Shown here in pieces: positions 53,505 to 62,139 of a DNA stretch of 64,000 nucleotides. Origin of the DNA: Streptomyces sp. NBC_00259 (GTDB taxonomy: Bacteria > Actinomycetota > Actinomycetes > Streptomycetales > Streptomycetaceae); NCBI RefSeq assembly GCF_036181745.1, contig NZ_CP108080.1, positions 3,687,501-3,751,500 of the forward strand. Reading direction: 5' to 3'. A program made the position numbers and the translations under genes. Under the pieces are notes generated by a model that saw only the letters and a list, made by a program, of their open reading frames with translations, had not been told where the DNA came from and ran no database searches. The stretch's first letter is position 1, and every line of letters starts with the position of its first letter.

Positions 53505-54181
53505 GCGGCGACCAGCTTCTTGATGATCGAGGTGAAGAATCCGAGGCCGTCCGTGCCGCCGGTGCCGATCAGCGGCTCCACGGCGTGCTCGGGGTGCGGC
53601 ATCAGGCCGACGACGTTGCCCGCGGCGTTCGTGATGCCCGCGATGTCGCGCAGCGAGCCGTTCGGGTTGCCGTCCAGGTAGCGGAACGCGACCCGGCCCT
53701 CGGCCTCGAGCTCGTCGAGGACGCGCTCGTCGGCGACGTAGCGCCCGTCCATGTTCTTCAGCGGAACGGAGATCTCCTGGCCCTGCTCGTAATCGGCGGT
53801 CCAGGCGGTTTCCGCGTTCTCCACCCGCAGCTTCTGGTCGCGGCAGATGAAGTGCAGATGGTTGTTGCGCAGCATCGCGCCCGGCAGCAGATGGGCCTCG
53901 GTGAGGATCTGGAAGCCGTTGCAGATTCCGAGGACCGGCAGCCCGGCCTTCGCCTGCTCAATGATCGTTTCCATCACCGGCGAGAAGCGGGAGATGGCAC
54001 CCGCCCGCAGATAGTCACCGTAGGAGAAGCCGCCCGCGAGGACGACCGCGTCGACCTGCTTGACGTCCTTGTCACGGTGCCACAGCGAAACGGGCTCCGC
54101 GCCCGCGAGGCGGACGGCCCGCAGGGCGTCCTGGTCGTCGAGCGTTCCAGGGAATGTGACGACTCCGATACGAGAGGTCAC
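53501..54181 (-). CDS. purQ: FGAM synthase glutaminase subunit PurQ
   Basis: A 226-residue class I glutamine amidotransferase. The nucleophile Cys is in VLGICNGFQILTEAHLLPGAM, and His-Glu in LMPHPEHAVEP complete the triad. It supplies ammonia to PurL. GTG start overlaps the stop of purS by 4 bp and its stop overlaps the purL start by 4 bp. Confidence 0.97.
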
Positions 54182-54423
54182 GACTCCACCTTTACGACGA
54201 AGTCCTCGATGACGGTGTTGGCCAGGAACGTCTCGGCCATCTCATGGATGCGGGCGAGGGCGGCATCGTCGACCGGTCCCTCCACCTCGAGTTCGAAGCG
54301 CTTTCCCTGACGTACGTCCGCGATCCCCTCGAAGCCCAGGCGGGGCAGTGCACGCTGCACCGCCTGGCCCTGCGGGTCGAGGATCTCCGGCTTGAGCATG
54401 ACGTCGACTACGACGCGTGCCAC
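54178..54423 (-). CDS. purS: FGAM synthase subunit PurS
   Basis: An 81-residue protein beginning MARVVVDVMLKPEILDPQGQAV and containing ALPRLGFEGIADVRQGKRFELEVEG, the dimeric ferredoxin-like PurS that bridges PurQ and PurL. GTG 54423 has GGGAG seven bases upstream. First gene of purS-purQ-purL. Confidence 0.97.
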   Translation of the reverse strand: MARVVVDVMLKPEILDPQGQAVQRALPRLGFEGIADVRQGKRFELEVEGPVDDAALARIHEMAETFLANTVIEDFVVKVES

Positions 54424-54722
54424 TGGCACTCCCGATGGTGTGGTGCTGAAGGCGGTTCCCTCAGCGTACCCGCCCGAAAAATCTACGCGCATAGATATCG
54501 GGAGAACCCCATGTGAAAATCCAGAGAAAAACTCCGCCGACCCATTGCGGAGGACACGCGGATGCAATTGGCTGGGCTTCACAATGCGCTGCCGTCCGCT
54601 GTACAAAGGAATACGGCGGAAAGCAGCAATGCCCCGCAGCAGCCGGAATACCGGTATCGCCCCGTGTCGGTACTGACCTGTACCGACACGGCACGGCGAA
54701 CCGCAGGAAAGGACCGATATCC
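54424..54722. promoter_or_regulatory. Divergent control region purS / lsrL with several dyads
   Basis: Contains ATCTA-N6-TAGAT at 54481-54496 on the purS side. On the lsrL side are the palindrome ATACCGGTAT at 54649-54658 and an 11-bp perfect inverted repeat CCGTGTCGGTA/TACCGACACGG with an 8-nt spacer (54662-54691), 30 bp before the lsrL start. It is AT-richer than average, as expected for an Lsr2-bound region. No gene seen. Confidence 0.65.
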
Positions 54723-55052
54723 GTGGCGCAGCGCGTAGTGGTGACACTCTTCGACGACATCGACGGCGGAGAAGCGACGGAAACGGTTTCGTTCAGCCTG
54801 GACGGGAAGTCGTACGAGATCGACCTGAATCCCGCCAATGCAAAGAAACTGCGCAAGACCCTCGCCCCGTACGTGGCGGCGGGCCGCAAGGCGGGCAAGC
54901 ACGCGGGCAGACCCCACAGGGAGTACCGCCACACCGCCCTCGCCCCCGACCCGGCGGCCGTCCGCGCTTGGGCCCAGTCCAACAAGATGGACGTACCTGC
55001 CCGCGGGCGCATCCCCAAGCGCGTGTACGAGGCGTTCCGCGAGGCGAGCTGA
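54723..55052 (+). CDS. lsrL: Lsr2-family nucleoid-associated protein (second paralogue type)
   Basis: A 109-residue protein: the N-terminal dimerisation half starts AQRVVVTLFDDIDGG and includes TVSFSLDGKSYEIDLNPANAKKLRKTL. The C-terminal DNA-binding half has RAWAQSNKMDVPARGRIPKRVYEAF, with the RGR motif that inserts into the AT minor groove. Streptomyces carry Lsr2 and a paralogue LsrL; adjacency to purS matches my memory of LsrL (SCO4076). It silences AT-rich horizontally acquired DNA. GTG 54723 has AAAGGA upstream. Confidence 0.9.
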   Translation: MAQRVVVTLFDDIDGGEATETVSFSLDGKSYEIDLNPANAKKLRKTLAPYVAAGRKAGKHAGRPHREYRHTALAPDPAAVRAWAQSNKMDVPARGRIPKRVYEAFREAS

Positions 55053-55189
55053 ACAACCGCCAGGACACGGGGAGAAGGACCCGCCAACCGGCACCCGCGG
55101 TGAACCGAGTTGCACTGCACCCCCGCAGGTGGGCTAAAGTCTGGAGCACGCCGAGGGGCGAGGCCGGAAGGCCGGACCTCACGGAGCGT

Positions 55190-55261
55190 GCGGGTGTAGT
55201 TCAGTAGTAGAACAGCCCTCTTCCAGAGGGAAGGCGCAGTGTGCAATTCCTGTCACCCGCT
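55190..55261 (+). tRNA. tRNA-Gly (UCC) with non-canonical D- and T-loops
   Basis: 72 nt. Acceptor GCGGGTG/CACCCGC is perfect; D-stem GTTC/GAAC; anticodon TCC in loop CTTCCAG. Departures: the D-loop AGTAGTA has A instead of the invariant G18. The T-arm reads GCAG-(T)-GTGCAATT-CCTGT, with GUGC in place of GTTC/GUpsiC and one extra bulged T, so psi55 is replaced by G. Pair 27-43 is G-A. A TTGCAC...TAAAGT promoter-like pair lies at 55110-55140. The combination mirrors the staphylococcal peptidoglycan-type tRNA-Gly that avoids EF-Tu. A degenerate or cell-wall-dedicated tRNA is possible. Confidence 0.85.
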
Positions 55262-55339
55262 CCGCACCGCTCACCGACCACTCCGGTGGATCAGGTACAG
55301 TGGTGACGCACCGCCCAGTGAGAGCTGAGCGGCAGCAAT

Positions 55340-55412
55340 GCGGACGTGGCTCAGTTGGTAGAGCATCACCTTGCCAAGGTGAGGGTCGCGAGTTCGAATC
55401 TCGTCGTCCGCT
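55340..55412 (+). tRNA. tRNA-Gly (GCC), copy 1
   Basis: 73 nt, acceptor GCGGACG/CGTCCGC, anticodon GCC in TTGCCAA, canonical D-loop with GG and T-loop TTCGAAT. A TACAGT -10 box lies at 55296-55301. Identical to 59296-59368. Confidence 0.95.
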
Positions 55413-55419
55413 CAGGTGA

Positions 55420-55454
55420 ACGAAGGCCCCGGTCATCACGACCGGGGCCTTCGT
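55420..55454 (+). terminator. Terminator of the tRNA-Gly cluster
   Basis: 15-bp perfect stem ACGAAGGCCCCGGTC with loop ATCAC, eight bases past the tRNA-Gly(GCC). Confidence 0.9.
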
Positions 55455-55455
55455 C

Positions 55456-55513
55456 GTATGTGCGCGACCTCTGTGCGCGCCTCGGTATGTGCGCGACCTC
55501 TGTCCGCGCCTCG
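55456..55513. repeat. Two-copy 29-bp tandem repeat before the ABC operon
   Basis: Units at 55456-55484 and 55485-55513 differ at one base (core GTGCGCGACCTCTG). It lies between the tRNA terminator and the ABC ATPase start and overlaps the probable promoter. Confidence 0.8.
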
Positions 55514-55587
55514 GTACTGACATTTGTCATGTGCGGCGATGACAGCACGCACTGCCCCCGGCCCCGGTCCGGCGGAACCCTCGAAGT

Positions 55588-56529
55588 ATGGAAACCGATG
55601 GGACCGACGGGTACGTGATCGAGGCGGCCGAGCTGCGCCGCAGTTACACGGGCGGCTACGAGGCCGTGAGCGGAATCACGTTCTCCGTGGCACGCGGCGA
55701 ACTGTTCGCGCTGCTCGGGACGAACGGCGCCGGCAAGACCTCCACCGTCGAGCTGCTGGAGGGACTCGCCGCTCCGAGCGCCGGGACCGTGAGGGTGCTC
55801 GGCCACGACCCGTACCGCGAACGCGCCGCCGTAAGGCCCCGGATCGGGGTCATGCTCCAGGAGGGCGGCTTCCCCTCCGATCTGACGGTCACGGAGACCG
55901 TGCGGATGTGGGCCGGCTGCACGAGTGGGGCGCGGCCCGTGCCGGAGGCGCTGGACCTGGTGGGCCTCGGACACCGGGCCCGGGTACGCGTCAAGCAGCT
56001 CTCCGGCGGTGAGCGGCGCAGGCTCGATCTGGCACTCGCCCTGCTCGGCCGGCCCGAGGTCCTCTTCCTCGACGAGCCCACGACGGGCCTGGACGCGGAA
56101 GGGCGACGGGACACCTGGGAGTTGGTGCGGGAGCTGCGGGACACGGGGACGACCGTGCTGCTGACCACGCACTACCTGGAGGAGGCGGAGACGCTGGCCG
56201 AACGGCTGGCGATCATGCACGAGGGGCGGATCGTCACCACCGGCACCCCGGCCGAGGTGACCGCCTCGCGTCCGTCCCGTATCCGCTTCGTCCTGCCGCG
56301 GGAGGTACCGGCGGCGCGGCTGCCGCTCGCGCTGCGTGCCGCGGCCGAGGGGCAGCGGATCGAGATCCGTACGCACGACCTGCAGCGATCGCTCGGTGAA
56401 CTGCTCCGCTGGGCGGAGGAGTCCGGCGTACGGCTGGAGGGGCTCGACGCCCGCTCCGCCTCGCTCGAAGAGGCGTTCCTCGACATCGCCCGGTCACGGA
56501 CGGACGCGGAACTGGAAGGTGCCCTGTGA
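55588..56529 (+). CDS. ABC transporter ATP-binding protein
   Basis: A 313-residue ATPase of the DrrA/CcmA-like exporter class. Walker A GTNGAGKTS at 44-52, signature LSGGE at 138-142, Walker B LFLDEP at 159-164, H-loop LLTTHYLEEAE. The C-terminal extension after residue 230 is typical of drug-exporter subunits. GTG of the next gene overlaps its stop by 4 bp, so it works with the downstream permease, and with the two-component system after it. Confidence 0.92.
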   Translation: METDGTDGYVIEAAELRRSYTGGYEAVSGITFSVARGELFALLGTNGAGKTSTVELLEGLAAPSAGTVRVLGHDPYRERAAVRPRIGVMLQEGGFPSDLTVTETVRMWAGCTSGARPVPEALDLVGLGHRARVRVKQLSGGERRRLDLALALLGRPEVLFLDEPTTGLDAEGRRDTWELVRELRDTGTTVLLTTHYLEEAETLAERLAIMHEGRIVTTGTPAEVTASRPSRIRFVLPREVPAARLPLALRAAAEGQRIEIRTHDLQRSLGELLRWAEESGVRLEGLDARSASLEEAFLDIARSRTDAELEGAL

Positions 56530-57329
56530 ACACGACAACCACGACAACCACGACCCCGGTCACGACCACGACGGCGGCCGGCCGGCTGACGGCGCTCGGA
56601 AGGGCCGAGCTGACCCTCCTCGTACGGAACAGGACCGCGCTGTTCGTCGCGCTGCTGATGCCCGTGGCGATGGTCGTCCCGCTGCGGTCCACGCTCGACC
56701 GCTTCGACCTCGCCGGGACCGGAGTGACCGTCGGCGGCGCGCTGCTGACCGGCGCCATCGGGCTCGTGCTGATCCTCGTCGTGTACCTCAACCTCACCTC
56801 CGCGTTCGTGGCCAGGCGTGAGGAGCTGGTGCTCAAGCGGCTGCGGACGGGCGAGGTGTCCGACCTGGAGGTCCTCGCCGGGACCGCGCTGCCGGCCGCC
56901 GCGCTGGCACTCGTGCAGTGTGCGCTGATCGTCGTCGCGGGCGCCGCGTTCCTCGGCACGGGTGCGCCACCACGGCCCGAACTGCTCCTCGCGGGCGTGC
57001 TGCTGGGCACGGTCCTGATGACGGCGCTCGCCGCCGCGACCTCCGCGATCACCCGCACCGTGGAGAGCTCACAGATCACGACGATGCCGCTGTTCCTGGT
57101 CACCGCGGCCGGCTCGGGGCTGTTCGTCCCGCTCGATCTGCTGCCGGAGCGGATCGCGTCGGTGTGCGAGCTGCTGCCGATGACCGGTGCGGTACGGCTG
57201 GTGGAGGCCGGTCTGCTCGGCGGCGCGGGCGCGGCCGACTGGGCGGGCGCCGCGCTGAGCGCACTGGCCTGGACCGTGATCTCGGTGTTTGCTGTGCGGC
57301 GGTGGTTCCGCTGGGAGCCGCGGCGCTGA
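56526..57329 (+). CDS. ABC-2 type permease
   Basis: A 267-residue membrane protein with six hydrophobic segments (LFVALLMPVAMVVPL; GALLTGAIGLVLILVVYLN; LALVQCALIVVAGAAF; GVLLGTVLMTALAAA and two more) and a Thr-rich N terminus (TTTTTTTPVTTTT). It is the channel partner of the ATPase upstream; GTG start overlaps the ATPase stop by 4 bp. Substrate unknown; drug or lipid export is typical. Confidence 0.87.
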   Translation: MNTTTTTTTTPVTTTTAAGRLTALGRAELTLLVRNRTALFVALLMPVAMVVPLRSTLDRFDLAGTGVTVGGALLTGAIGLVLILVVYLNLTSAFVARREELVLKRLRTGEVSDLEVLAGTALPAAALALVQCALIVVAGAAFLGTGAPPRPELLLAGVLLGTVLMTALAAATSAITRTVESSQITTMPLFLVTAAGSGLFVPLDLLPERIASVCELLPMTGAVRLVEAGLLGGAGAADWAGAALSALAWTVISVFAVRRWFRWEPRR

Positions 57330-57352
57330 TTCGTGAGCTTTCGGGAGTGACT

Positions 57353-58693
57353 GTGCGGGTGAAGGGCTGGAGCGGCCGCAGCCGGCCGGCCAAGGTCGAC
57401 CTCTATACGCGCGGCACGGTCTACGGACTCGTCTGGGCCGCGGCCGTCGGCCTTGCGCTGCTCCTGCTGACGGAGCCGGTCCGGGAAGGCGGCACACCGG
57501 CGCTGGTCGTGGTCGGGCCACCGCTCGCGCTCGCGATGGGCCTGGTCTGCGCCCGGCTGGCGCGGCGGTCGATGGACGCGTATCTGGGCCGGGGAGCGGT
57601 GCCACGCCGGGTCGTCGGCTGTGCGGCGTCGACGACGGCCGCGGTCGTCGGGACCGTGCTGGGGCTGGCCCCGGCCGTCTCGTCGACAGGGCTGCTGGTC
57701 ATGATGCTGGCGACGGCGCTGCTGCCCTTCGTGATCAGCCAGTGCCTGATCACGAAGGGCAGCACCCTCGCTCTGACCCAGGGGGCGGTGCTGGCCGTGA
57801 TCGCCGGGCTGCTTCCCCTGCGCGGGGCCACGTCGGCCGACGTGGCGCACTTCGCCGCTGTGGCCGGCTTCACCATCGCGTGGACCGCGTTCACCATCCG
57901 CGTCTCCATGTGGGTCCTCGCGGTGATGTGGGAGCTGCGCGAGGCACGCGACGTGCAGGCGCGTCTCGCGGTCGCCGAGGAACGGCTGCGGTTCGGACGG
58001 GACCTGCACGACGTGCTGGGGCGCAATCTCGCGGTGATCGCGCTGAAGAGCGAACTCGCCGTGCAACTGGCCCGGCGGGGACGGCCGGAGGCCGTGGAGC
58101 AGATGGCCGAGGTCCAGCGCACGGCACAGGAGTCGCAGCGTGAGGTGCGCGATGTCGTACGCGGATACCGTGCGGCGGACCTGCACACGGAACTCGCGGG
58201 CGCGCGAGGCGTGTTGACGGCCGCGGGGATCAACTGCTCGATCGGGTCGCCGGACTCGGACCTGCCGGCCGAGGTCCAGTCGGCGCTGGCGTGGGTCGTC
58301 CGCGAGGCGACGACCAACGTGCTGCGGCACGGGGACGCGGCGCGCTGCTCGATCCGCCTCGCGGTGTCCGCCGGCTCCGCGGTGCTGACGGTGGAGAACG
58401 ACGGCGTACGCAACTCGACTGCTCCGGATGCCACGCGAGGGCAGGGCTCGGGACTCGCGGGACTCCGGGAGCGGCTGGCCGCGCTGGGCGGCACGCTGGA
58501 CGCGGAGCGCACGGCGGGCGACCGATTCCGCCTCACGGCGGAGGTTCCGCTACCGCGAGCGGCCGTGGAGTGCCCGTCCCCGAACGCCGGCGGGACCGGC
58601 GATGCCCCAGAACAGACCGGCGGGACCGGCGATGCCCCGGAACAGGAGGACGACCGTGAACCAGGATCGCGTGCGGGTGCTGCTCGCCGATGA
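57353..58693 (+). CDS. Sensor histidine kinase (HisKA_3 / DesK-like)
   Basis: A 446-residue kinase with about five membrane helices in residues 15-190. The dimerisation helix contains the phospho-accepting His in FGRDLHDVLGRNLAVIALKSELA (HDxLG), then a HATPase domain with WVVREATTNVLRHG and GSGLAGLRERLAALGG. It presumably phosphorylates the response regulator encoded next. The C terminus has a tandem Gly-Gly-Thr-Gly-Asp-Ala-Pro-Glu-Gln repeat. GTG 57353 chosen for GGGAG five bases upstream. Confidence 0.9.
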   Translation: MRVKGWSGRSRPAKVDLYTRGTVYGLVWAAAVGLALLLLTEPVREGGTPALVVVGPPLALAMGLVCARLARRSMDAYLGRGAVPRRVVGCAASTTAAVVGTVLGLAPAVSSTGLLVMMLATALLPFVISQCLITKGSTLALTQGAVLAVIAGLLPLRGATSADVAHFAAVAGFTIAWTAFTIRVSMWVLAVMWELREARDVQARLAVAEERLRFGRDLHDVLGRNLAVIALKSELAVQLARRGRPEAVEQMAEVQRTAQESQREVRDVVRGYRAADLHTELAGARGVLTAAGINCSIGSPDSDLPAEVQSALAWVVREATTNVLRHGDAARCSIRLAVSAGSAVLTVENDGVRNSTAPDATRGQGSGLAGLRERLAALGGTLDAERTAGDRFRLTAEVPLPRAAVECPSPNAGGTGDAPEQTGGTGDAPEQEDDREPGSRAGAARR

Positions 58694-59273
58694 CGAGCAC
58701 CTGATCCGCGGCGCGCTCGCCGCGCTGCTCGCGCTGGAGGACGATCTGCTCGTCGTCGCCGAGGCCGCGTCGGGATCCGAGGCACTGGCCATGGCGCGGG
58801 CACACCGGCCCGATGTGGCCGTACTGGACCTGCAGATGCCGGGCGGGGACGGTGTGAAGGTCGCCACATCACTGAGGGCCGAGCTGCCGGAGTGCCGGAC
58901 CATGATCGTGACCGGTCACGGCCGCCCGGGGCATCTGAAGCGCGCGCTCACCGCCGGTGTCCGCGGCTTCGTACCGAAGACCGTCAGCGCCCAGCGGCTC
59001 GCCGAGATCATCCGCACCGTCCACGCGGGAAACCGTTACGTCGACCCCGAGTTGGCCGCCGACGCGATCTCCGCCGGGGACTCCCCGCTGACCGCGCGCG
59101 AGGCCGAGGTGCTGGAACTGGCCGGGGACGGCGCGCCCATCGCGGAGATCGCCGAGCGGGCATCGCTGTCCCAGGGAACGGTCCGTAACTACCTGTCGTC
59201 GGCAGCCGTGAAGCTGGGCGCCGAGAACCGGCACACCGCGGTGCGTCTCGCACGCGAGCGCGGTTGGGTATAG
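58656..59273 (+). CDS. LuxR-family response regulator (DesR-like)
   Basis: A 205-residue NarL-type regulator. Receiver domain with DDEH near the N terminus, phospho-accepting Asp in DVAVLDLQMPG, and Lys in GFVPKTVSA. C-terminal HTH LTAREAEVLELAGDGAPIAEIAERASLSQGTVRNYLSSAAVKLGA. Pairs with the kinase upstream, whose 3' end it overlaps by 38 bp. Start GTG 58656 has GGAGG upstream. Likely controls the ABC genes in the same operon. Confidence 0.92.
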   Translation: MNQDRVRVLLADDEHLIRGALAALLALEDDLLVVAEAASGSEALAMARAHRPDVAVLDLQMPGGDGVKVATSLRAELPECRTMIVTGHGRPGHLKRALTAGVRGFVPKTVSAQRLAEIIRTVHAGNRYVDPELAADAISAGDSPLTAREAEVLELAGDGAPIAEIAERASLSQGTVRNYLSSAAVKLGAENRHTAVRLARERGWV

Positions 59274-59295
59274 TGGTCCTCGCGCTACGGCGCAT

Positions 59296-59368
59296 GCGGA
59301 CGTGGCTCAGTTGGTAGAGCATCACCTTGCCAAGGTGAGGGTCGCGAGTTCGAATCTCGTCGTCCGCT
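59296..59368 (+). tRNA. tRNA-Gly (GCC), copy 2
   Basis: 73 nt, identical to 55340-55412. It follows the response regulator by 22 bp; together the two copies bracket the ABC/two-component module. Confidence 0.95.
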
Positions 59369-59373
59369 CCAGA

Positions 59374-59411
59374 GAAGAAGCCCCCCGGCCGATCGGCCGG
59401 GGGGCTTCTTC
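59374..59411. terminator. Bidirectional terminator between tRNA-Gly and purC
   Basis: 19-bp self-complementary arms GAAGAAGCCCCCCGGCCGA, serving the tRNA on plus and purC on minus. Confidence 0.9.
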
Positions 59412-59415
59412 GTGA

Positions 59416-60315
59416 CTACGACCAGGTGGTGCCGGTCAGCAGCTCGTACGCCTCCAGATACCGGTCGCGGGTCGCGTCCACGACGTCCTGCGGCAGTGCG
59501 GGCGGCGGCTGCTCGCTCTTGCGGTCCCAGCCGGAGGCCGGCGAGGTCAGCCAGTCGCGTACGTACTGCTTGTCGTACGACGGCTGGGCGCGGCCCGGCC
59601 GCCACTGGTCGACGGGCCAGAAGCGCGAGGAGTCCGGAGTCAGCACCTCGTCGGCGATGATCAGCTGCTCGCCGTCGAAGCCGAACTCGAACTTGGTGTC
59701 GGCGAGGATGATCCCGCGCTCCCGGGCGATGTCACGGGCGCGTGCGTAGACATCGAGGGTCGTCCGGCGCAGCACGGCGGCGGTCTCGGCGCCGACCTGG
59801 TGGGCGACCTTCTCGTACGACACGTTCTCGTCGTGGTCGCCGACGGCCGCCTTGGTGGCGGGGGTGAAGATCGGGGCGGGCAGCTCGGAGCCGTCCACGA
59901 GGCCCTCGGGCAGGGCGAGGCCGCAGACCGTACGGGTCTCGTTGTACTCGGCGAGGCCGGAGCCGGTCAGATAACCGCGGGCGACGCATTCGACCGGCAC
60001 CATGTCGAGCGCCTTGCAGATCAGGGTGCGGCCGGCCCAGTCGGCGGGGGCGCCGGCCGGGAGGTCGGTGGAGATCACATGGTTGGGGACGAGGTCCACG
60101 AGACGCTCGAACCACCAGAGGGAGAGCTGGGTGAGCACCCGCCCCTTGTCGGGGATCTCGGTCGGCAGCACCCAGTCGTACGCGGACATGCGGTCGCTGG
60201 CGACCATCACGAGGTCACCGGTCCGGGTCTCGTACAGGTCGCGGACCTTGCCCGTGTGGAGATGGGTCAGCCCCGGAACCTGAATCGGCTCGGGCTTTTC
60301 TACGAATCCGGACAC
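59416..60315 (-). CDS. purC: Phosphoribosylaminoimidazole-succinocarboxamide synthase
   Basis: A 299-residue SAICAR synthase: joins aspartate to CAIR with ATP in purine synthesis. Visible segments are LTHLHTGKVRDLYETRTGDLVMVASDRMSAYDWVLPTEIPDKG, VECVARGYLTGSG and DTKFEFGFDGEQLIIADEVLTPDSSRFW. Length fits the eukaryote/actinobacterial type. GTG 60315 has GGAGG five bases upstream. Monocistronic in its own gap from the next gene. Confidence 0.97.
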   Translation of the reverse strand: MSGFVEKPEPIQVPGLTHLHTGKVRDLYETRTGDLVMVASDRMSAYDWVLPTEIPDKGRVLTQLSLWWFERLVDLVPNHVISTDLPAGAPADWAGRTLICKALDMVPVECVARGYLTGSGLAEYNETRTVCGLALPEGLVDGSELPAPIFTPATKAAVGDHDENVSYEKVAHQVGAETAAVLRRTTLDVYARARDIARERGIILADTKFEFGFDGEQLIIADEVLTPDSSRFWPVDQWRPGRAQPSYDKQYVRDWLTSPASGWDRKSEQPPPALPQDVVDATRDRYLEAYELLTGTTWS

Positions 60316-60386
60316 GGTTCCTCCGCGTAGGTTGATCCAGGAGCGCTTCGATTCTCTCGCACCCTGGGAGCGCGGCCGGTCGCGGG

Positions 60387-61874
60387 TCAGTCGCGTTTGC
60401 AGATCCGGTCGAGGAGGTTGGCGGTGGCCCGCTGGATCCGCTCGTCCACATGGCCCGGCCGGTCGAGCGCCGGAGACCAGGCGAAGGTGCCGGAGGCGAA
60501 GACGAGAGCGCCGGAGGGAGCCCGGTAGAGGGAGGTCTCCTGATGGCGGACGGCGCCCTCGCCGTCCGCGTAGGGCGAGTGGGCGAGCAGGATGCGGCCC
60601 TCGTGCTCGGGCAGCGGCGTGCGCGGGAAGTAGCGGTCGGCCTCGCCCGCGACCAGGCCGGGGATCTCGTCGCCGTCGCCGGCGCCGGTCGCCTCCCAGA
60701 GCCAGTGGTCGGCGTTGCGCACGACCAGGGGGTGGGGCTCGGGGACCCGGCCCGCGTACTGGATGCCGAGCAGCTGCTGTTCGGCCCGGTCGACCTCGCG
60801 CCAGAGTGCCGAGCGGCCGGGGCCCCGGCGCTTGCGGCAGGTCAGCAGCCGGTCGTCGACGCCGGACGCGGACGGGCCGAGCTCCACCTGCCAGTACATG
60901 GTGTTGGCGGAGAGGAAGACGAGGGAGGTCCCGTGCTCGCGGGCGAGTTCGGCGGTGCGGCGCATGGGCGCCGACCAGTACTCGTCGTGGCCGGGGAAGA
61001 CGAGGCCCCGGTAGCGGGTGGGGTCGACCCTGCCGGCGTGCAGATCGCGGGTGTCGGCGTACGCGAGGTCGTATCCGTACCGCTCGGCCCAGCGGATGAA
61101 GTCGTAGGCGTGCCCGACATGGAGCGGGAGGCCCGCGCCCGCGTACGGACGGTCGAAGGAGACGGTGATCGCCGCGTCGTCCTCGCCGAGCAGCCTGCCC
61201 TGCTCGTCCCATGCGTGGTACAGGCTGGCGCCGGTCCGCCCGTCCTCCGGATAGAGGTTGTACGCCTGCCAGGTGATGTCGGGCAGCAGCAGGAGCAGAT
61301 CGGCCGGATGACTGTCGCGGACGGTGAAGGGGATGTGCGAGCGGTAGCCGTCGGCGGTGGTGAGCACGGCGACGTACGCGCCGATGGACCAGTAGGACGG
61401 GATCTGCAGCCGCCAGGAGAGCCACCAGTGGTGGCAGGAGACCGTGCGGTCGGCGGCGAGCGGGGGCGGCTGGACGATGCCCGCGAGACGGGGGCTGGTG
61501 GTGATCTTGGCGGCGCCGTCGCCGCTGTAGTGACCGATCCGGTAGACGTCGACGGAGAACCGCTGCGGCGGGTCGACCGTCACATGGAAGTCGATGGCCT
61601 CGCCCGGGGCGACGGCGCCGGTGGACGCGAAGCCCTTGATCTGACGGTGCACGTCGTCGGCGGTACGCAGGCCTCGGGCACGCTTGACGCTGCCGGCGAG
61701 CGGGTCCGGGTCCACGTACCAGGGGACGACCTGGCCGGTGTCGTCGAAGTAGTGCTCGCTGCCGCGCAGCCAGGGCAGCGGGCCCTGGCCGAACGGATCC
61801 GTGACGGCATGGGCGAGGGCGCCCGATTCCCATCGTCGAATCTGCTCCGCCCGACGAATCTCCTCCGCCCCCAT
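60387..61874 (-). CDS. N,N-dimethylformamidase large-subunit-like protein
   Basis: A 495-residue soluble protein resembling the C-terminal part of the dimethylformamidase large subunit (DMFA2 family): WYVDPDPLAGSVKRARG, IDFHVTVDPPQRFSVDVYRIGHYSG, LPDITWQAYNLYPEDGR, VFPGHDEYWSAPMRR, MYWQVELG and ADHWLWEATGAGDGDEIPGL. The family includes amidohydrolases and immunoglobulin-like carbohydrate-associated domains; activity here is unproven. ATG 61874 has GGGAGGGG upstream; longer frames to 62213 lack domain character. Confidence 0.75.
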   Translation of the reverse strand: MGAEEIRRAEQIRRWESGALAHAVTDPFGQGPLPWLRGSEHYFDDTGQVVPWYVDPDPLAGSVKRARGLRTADDVHRQIKGFASTGAVAPGEAIDFHVTVDPPQRFSVDVYRIGHYSGDGAAKITTSPRLAGIVQPPPLAADRTVSCHHWWLSWRLQIPSYWSIGAYVAVLTTADGYRSHIPFTVRDSHPADLLLLLPDITWQAYNLYPEDGRTGASLYHAWDEQGRLLGEDDAAITVSFDRPYAGAGLPLHVGHAYDFIRWAERYGYDLAYADTRDLHAGRVDPTRYRGLVFPGHDEYWSAPMRRTAELAREHGTSLVFLSANTMYWQVELGPSASGVDDRLLTCRKRRGPGRSALWREVDRAEQQLLGIQYAGRVPEPHPLVVRNADHWLWEATGAGDGDEIPGLVAGEADRYFPRTPLPEHEGRILLAHSPYADGEGAVRHQETSLYRAPSGALVFASGTFAWSPALDRPGHVDERIQRATANLLDRICKRD

Positions 61875-62139
61875 GGTGCGCCCCTCCCTCGGCCCCCCGG
61901 AACCTGTCCTGTCACGCCGACTGTCAGCGTCGTTGCCCAGCACATCACATAACGCGCGCACTCCGTCACCGTTCGTCGCGAATTGACGTGAACGGAACTC
62001 ACTATTCCTGTTTCGACGGCACAAAAGGTGCGTATGGGGCGGCAGGCGCGGGTGAAGCGGGTGAAGCAGGTGGGACCGACGGGGGCTGCGGGGTGGCGGG
62101 GCTGCGATGCACCCGGGCCGTGGTCGGGTGGCGGGGTGG

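Noticed and set aside
55190..55261. Treating the odd tRNA-Gly as a simple pseudogene
   Set aside because: Acceptor, D-stem and anticodon loop are intact and the two loop changes compensate in a pattern known from functional cell-wall tRNA-Gly; kept as a functional hypothesis.
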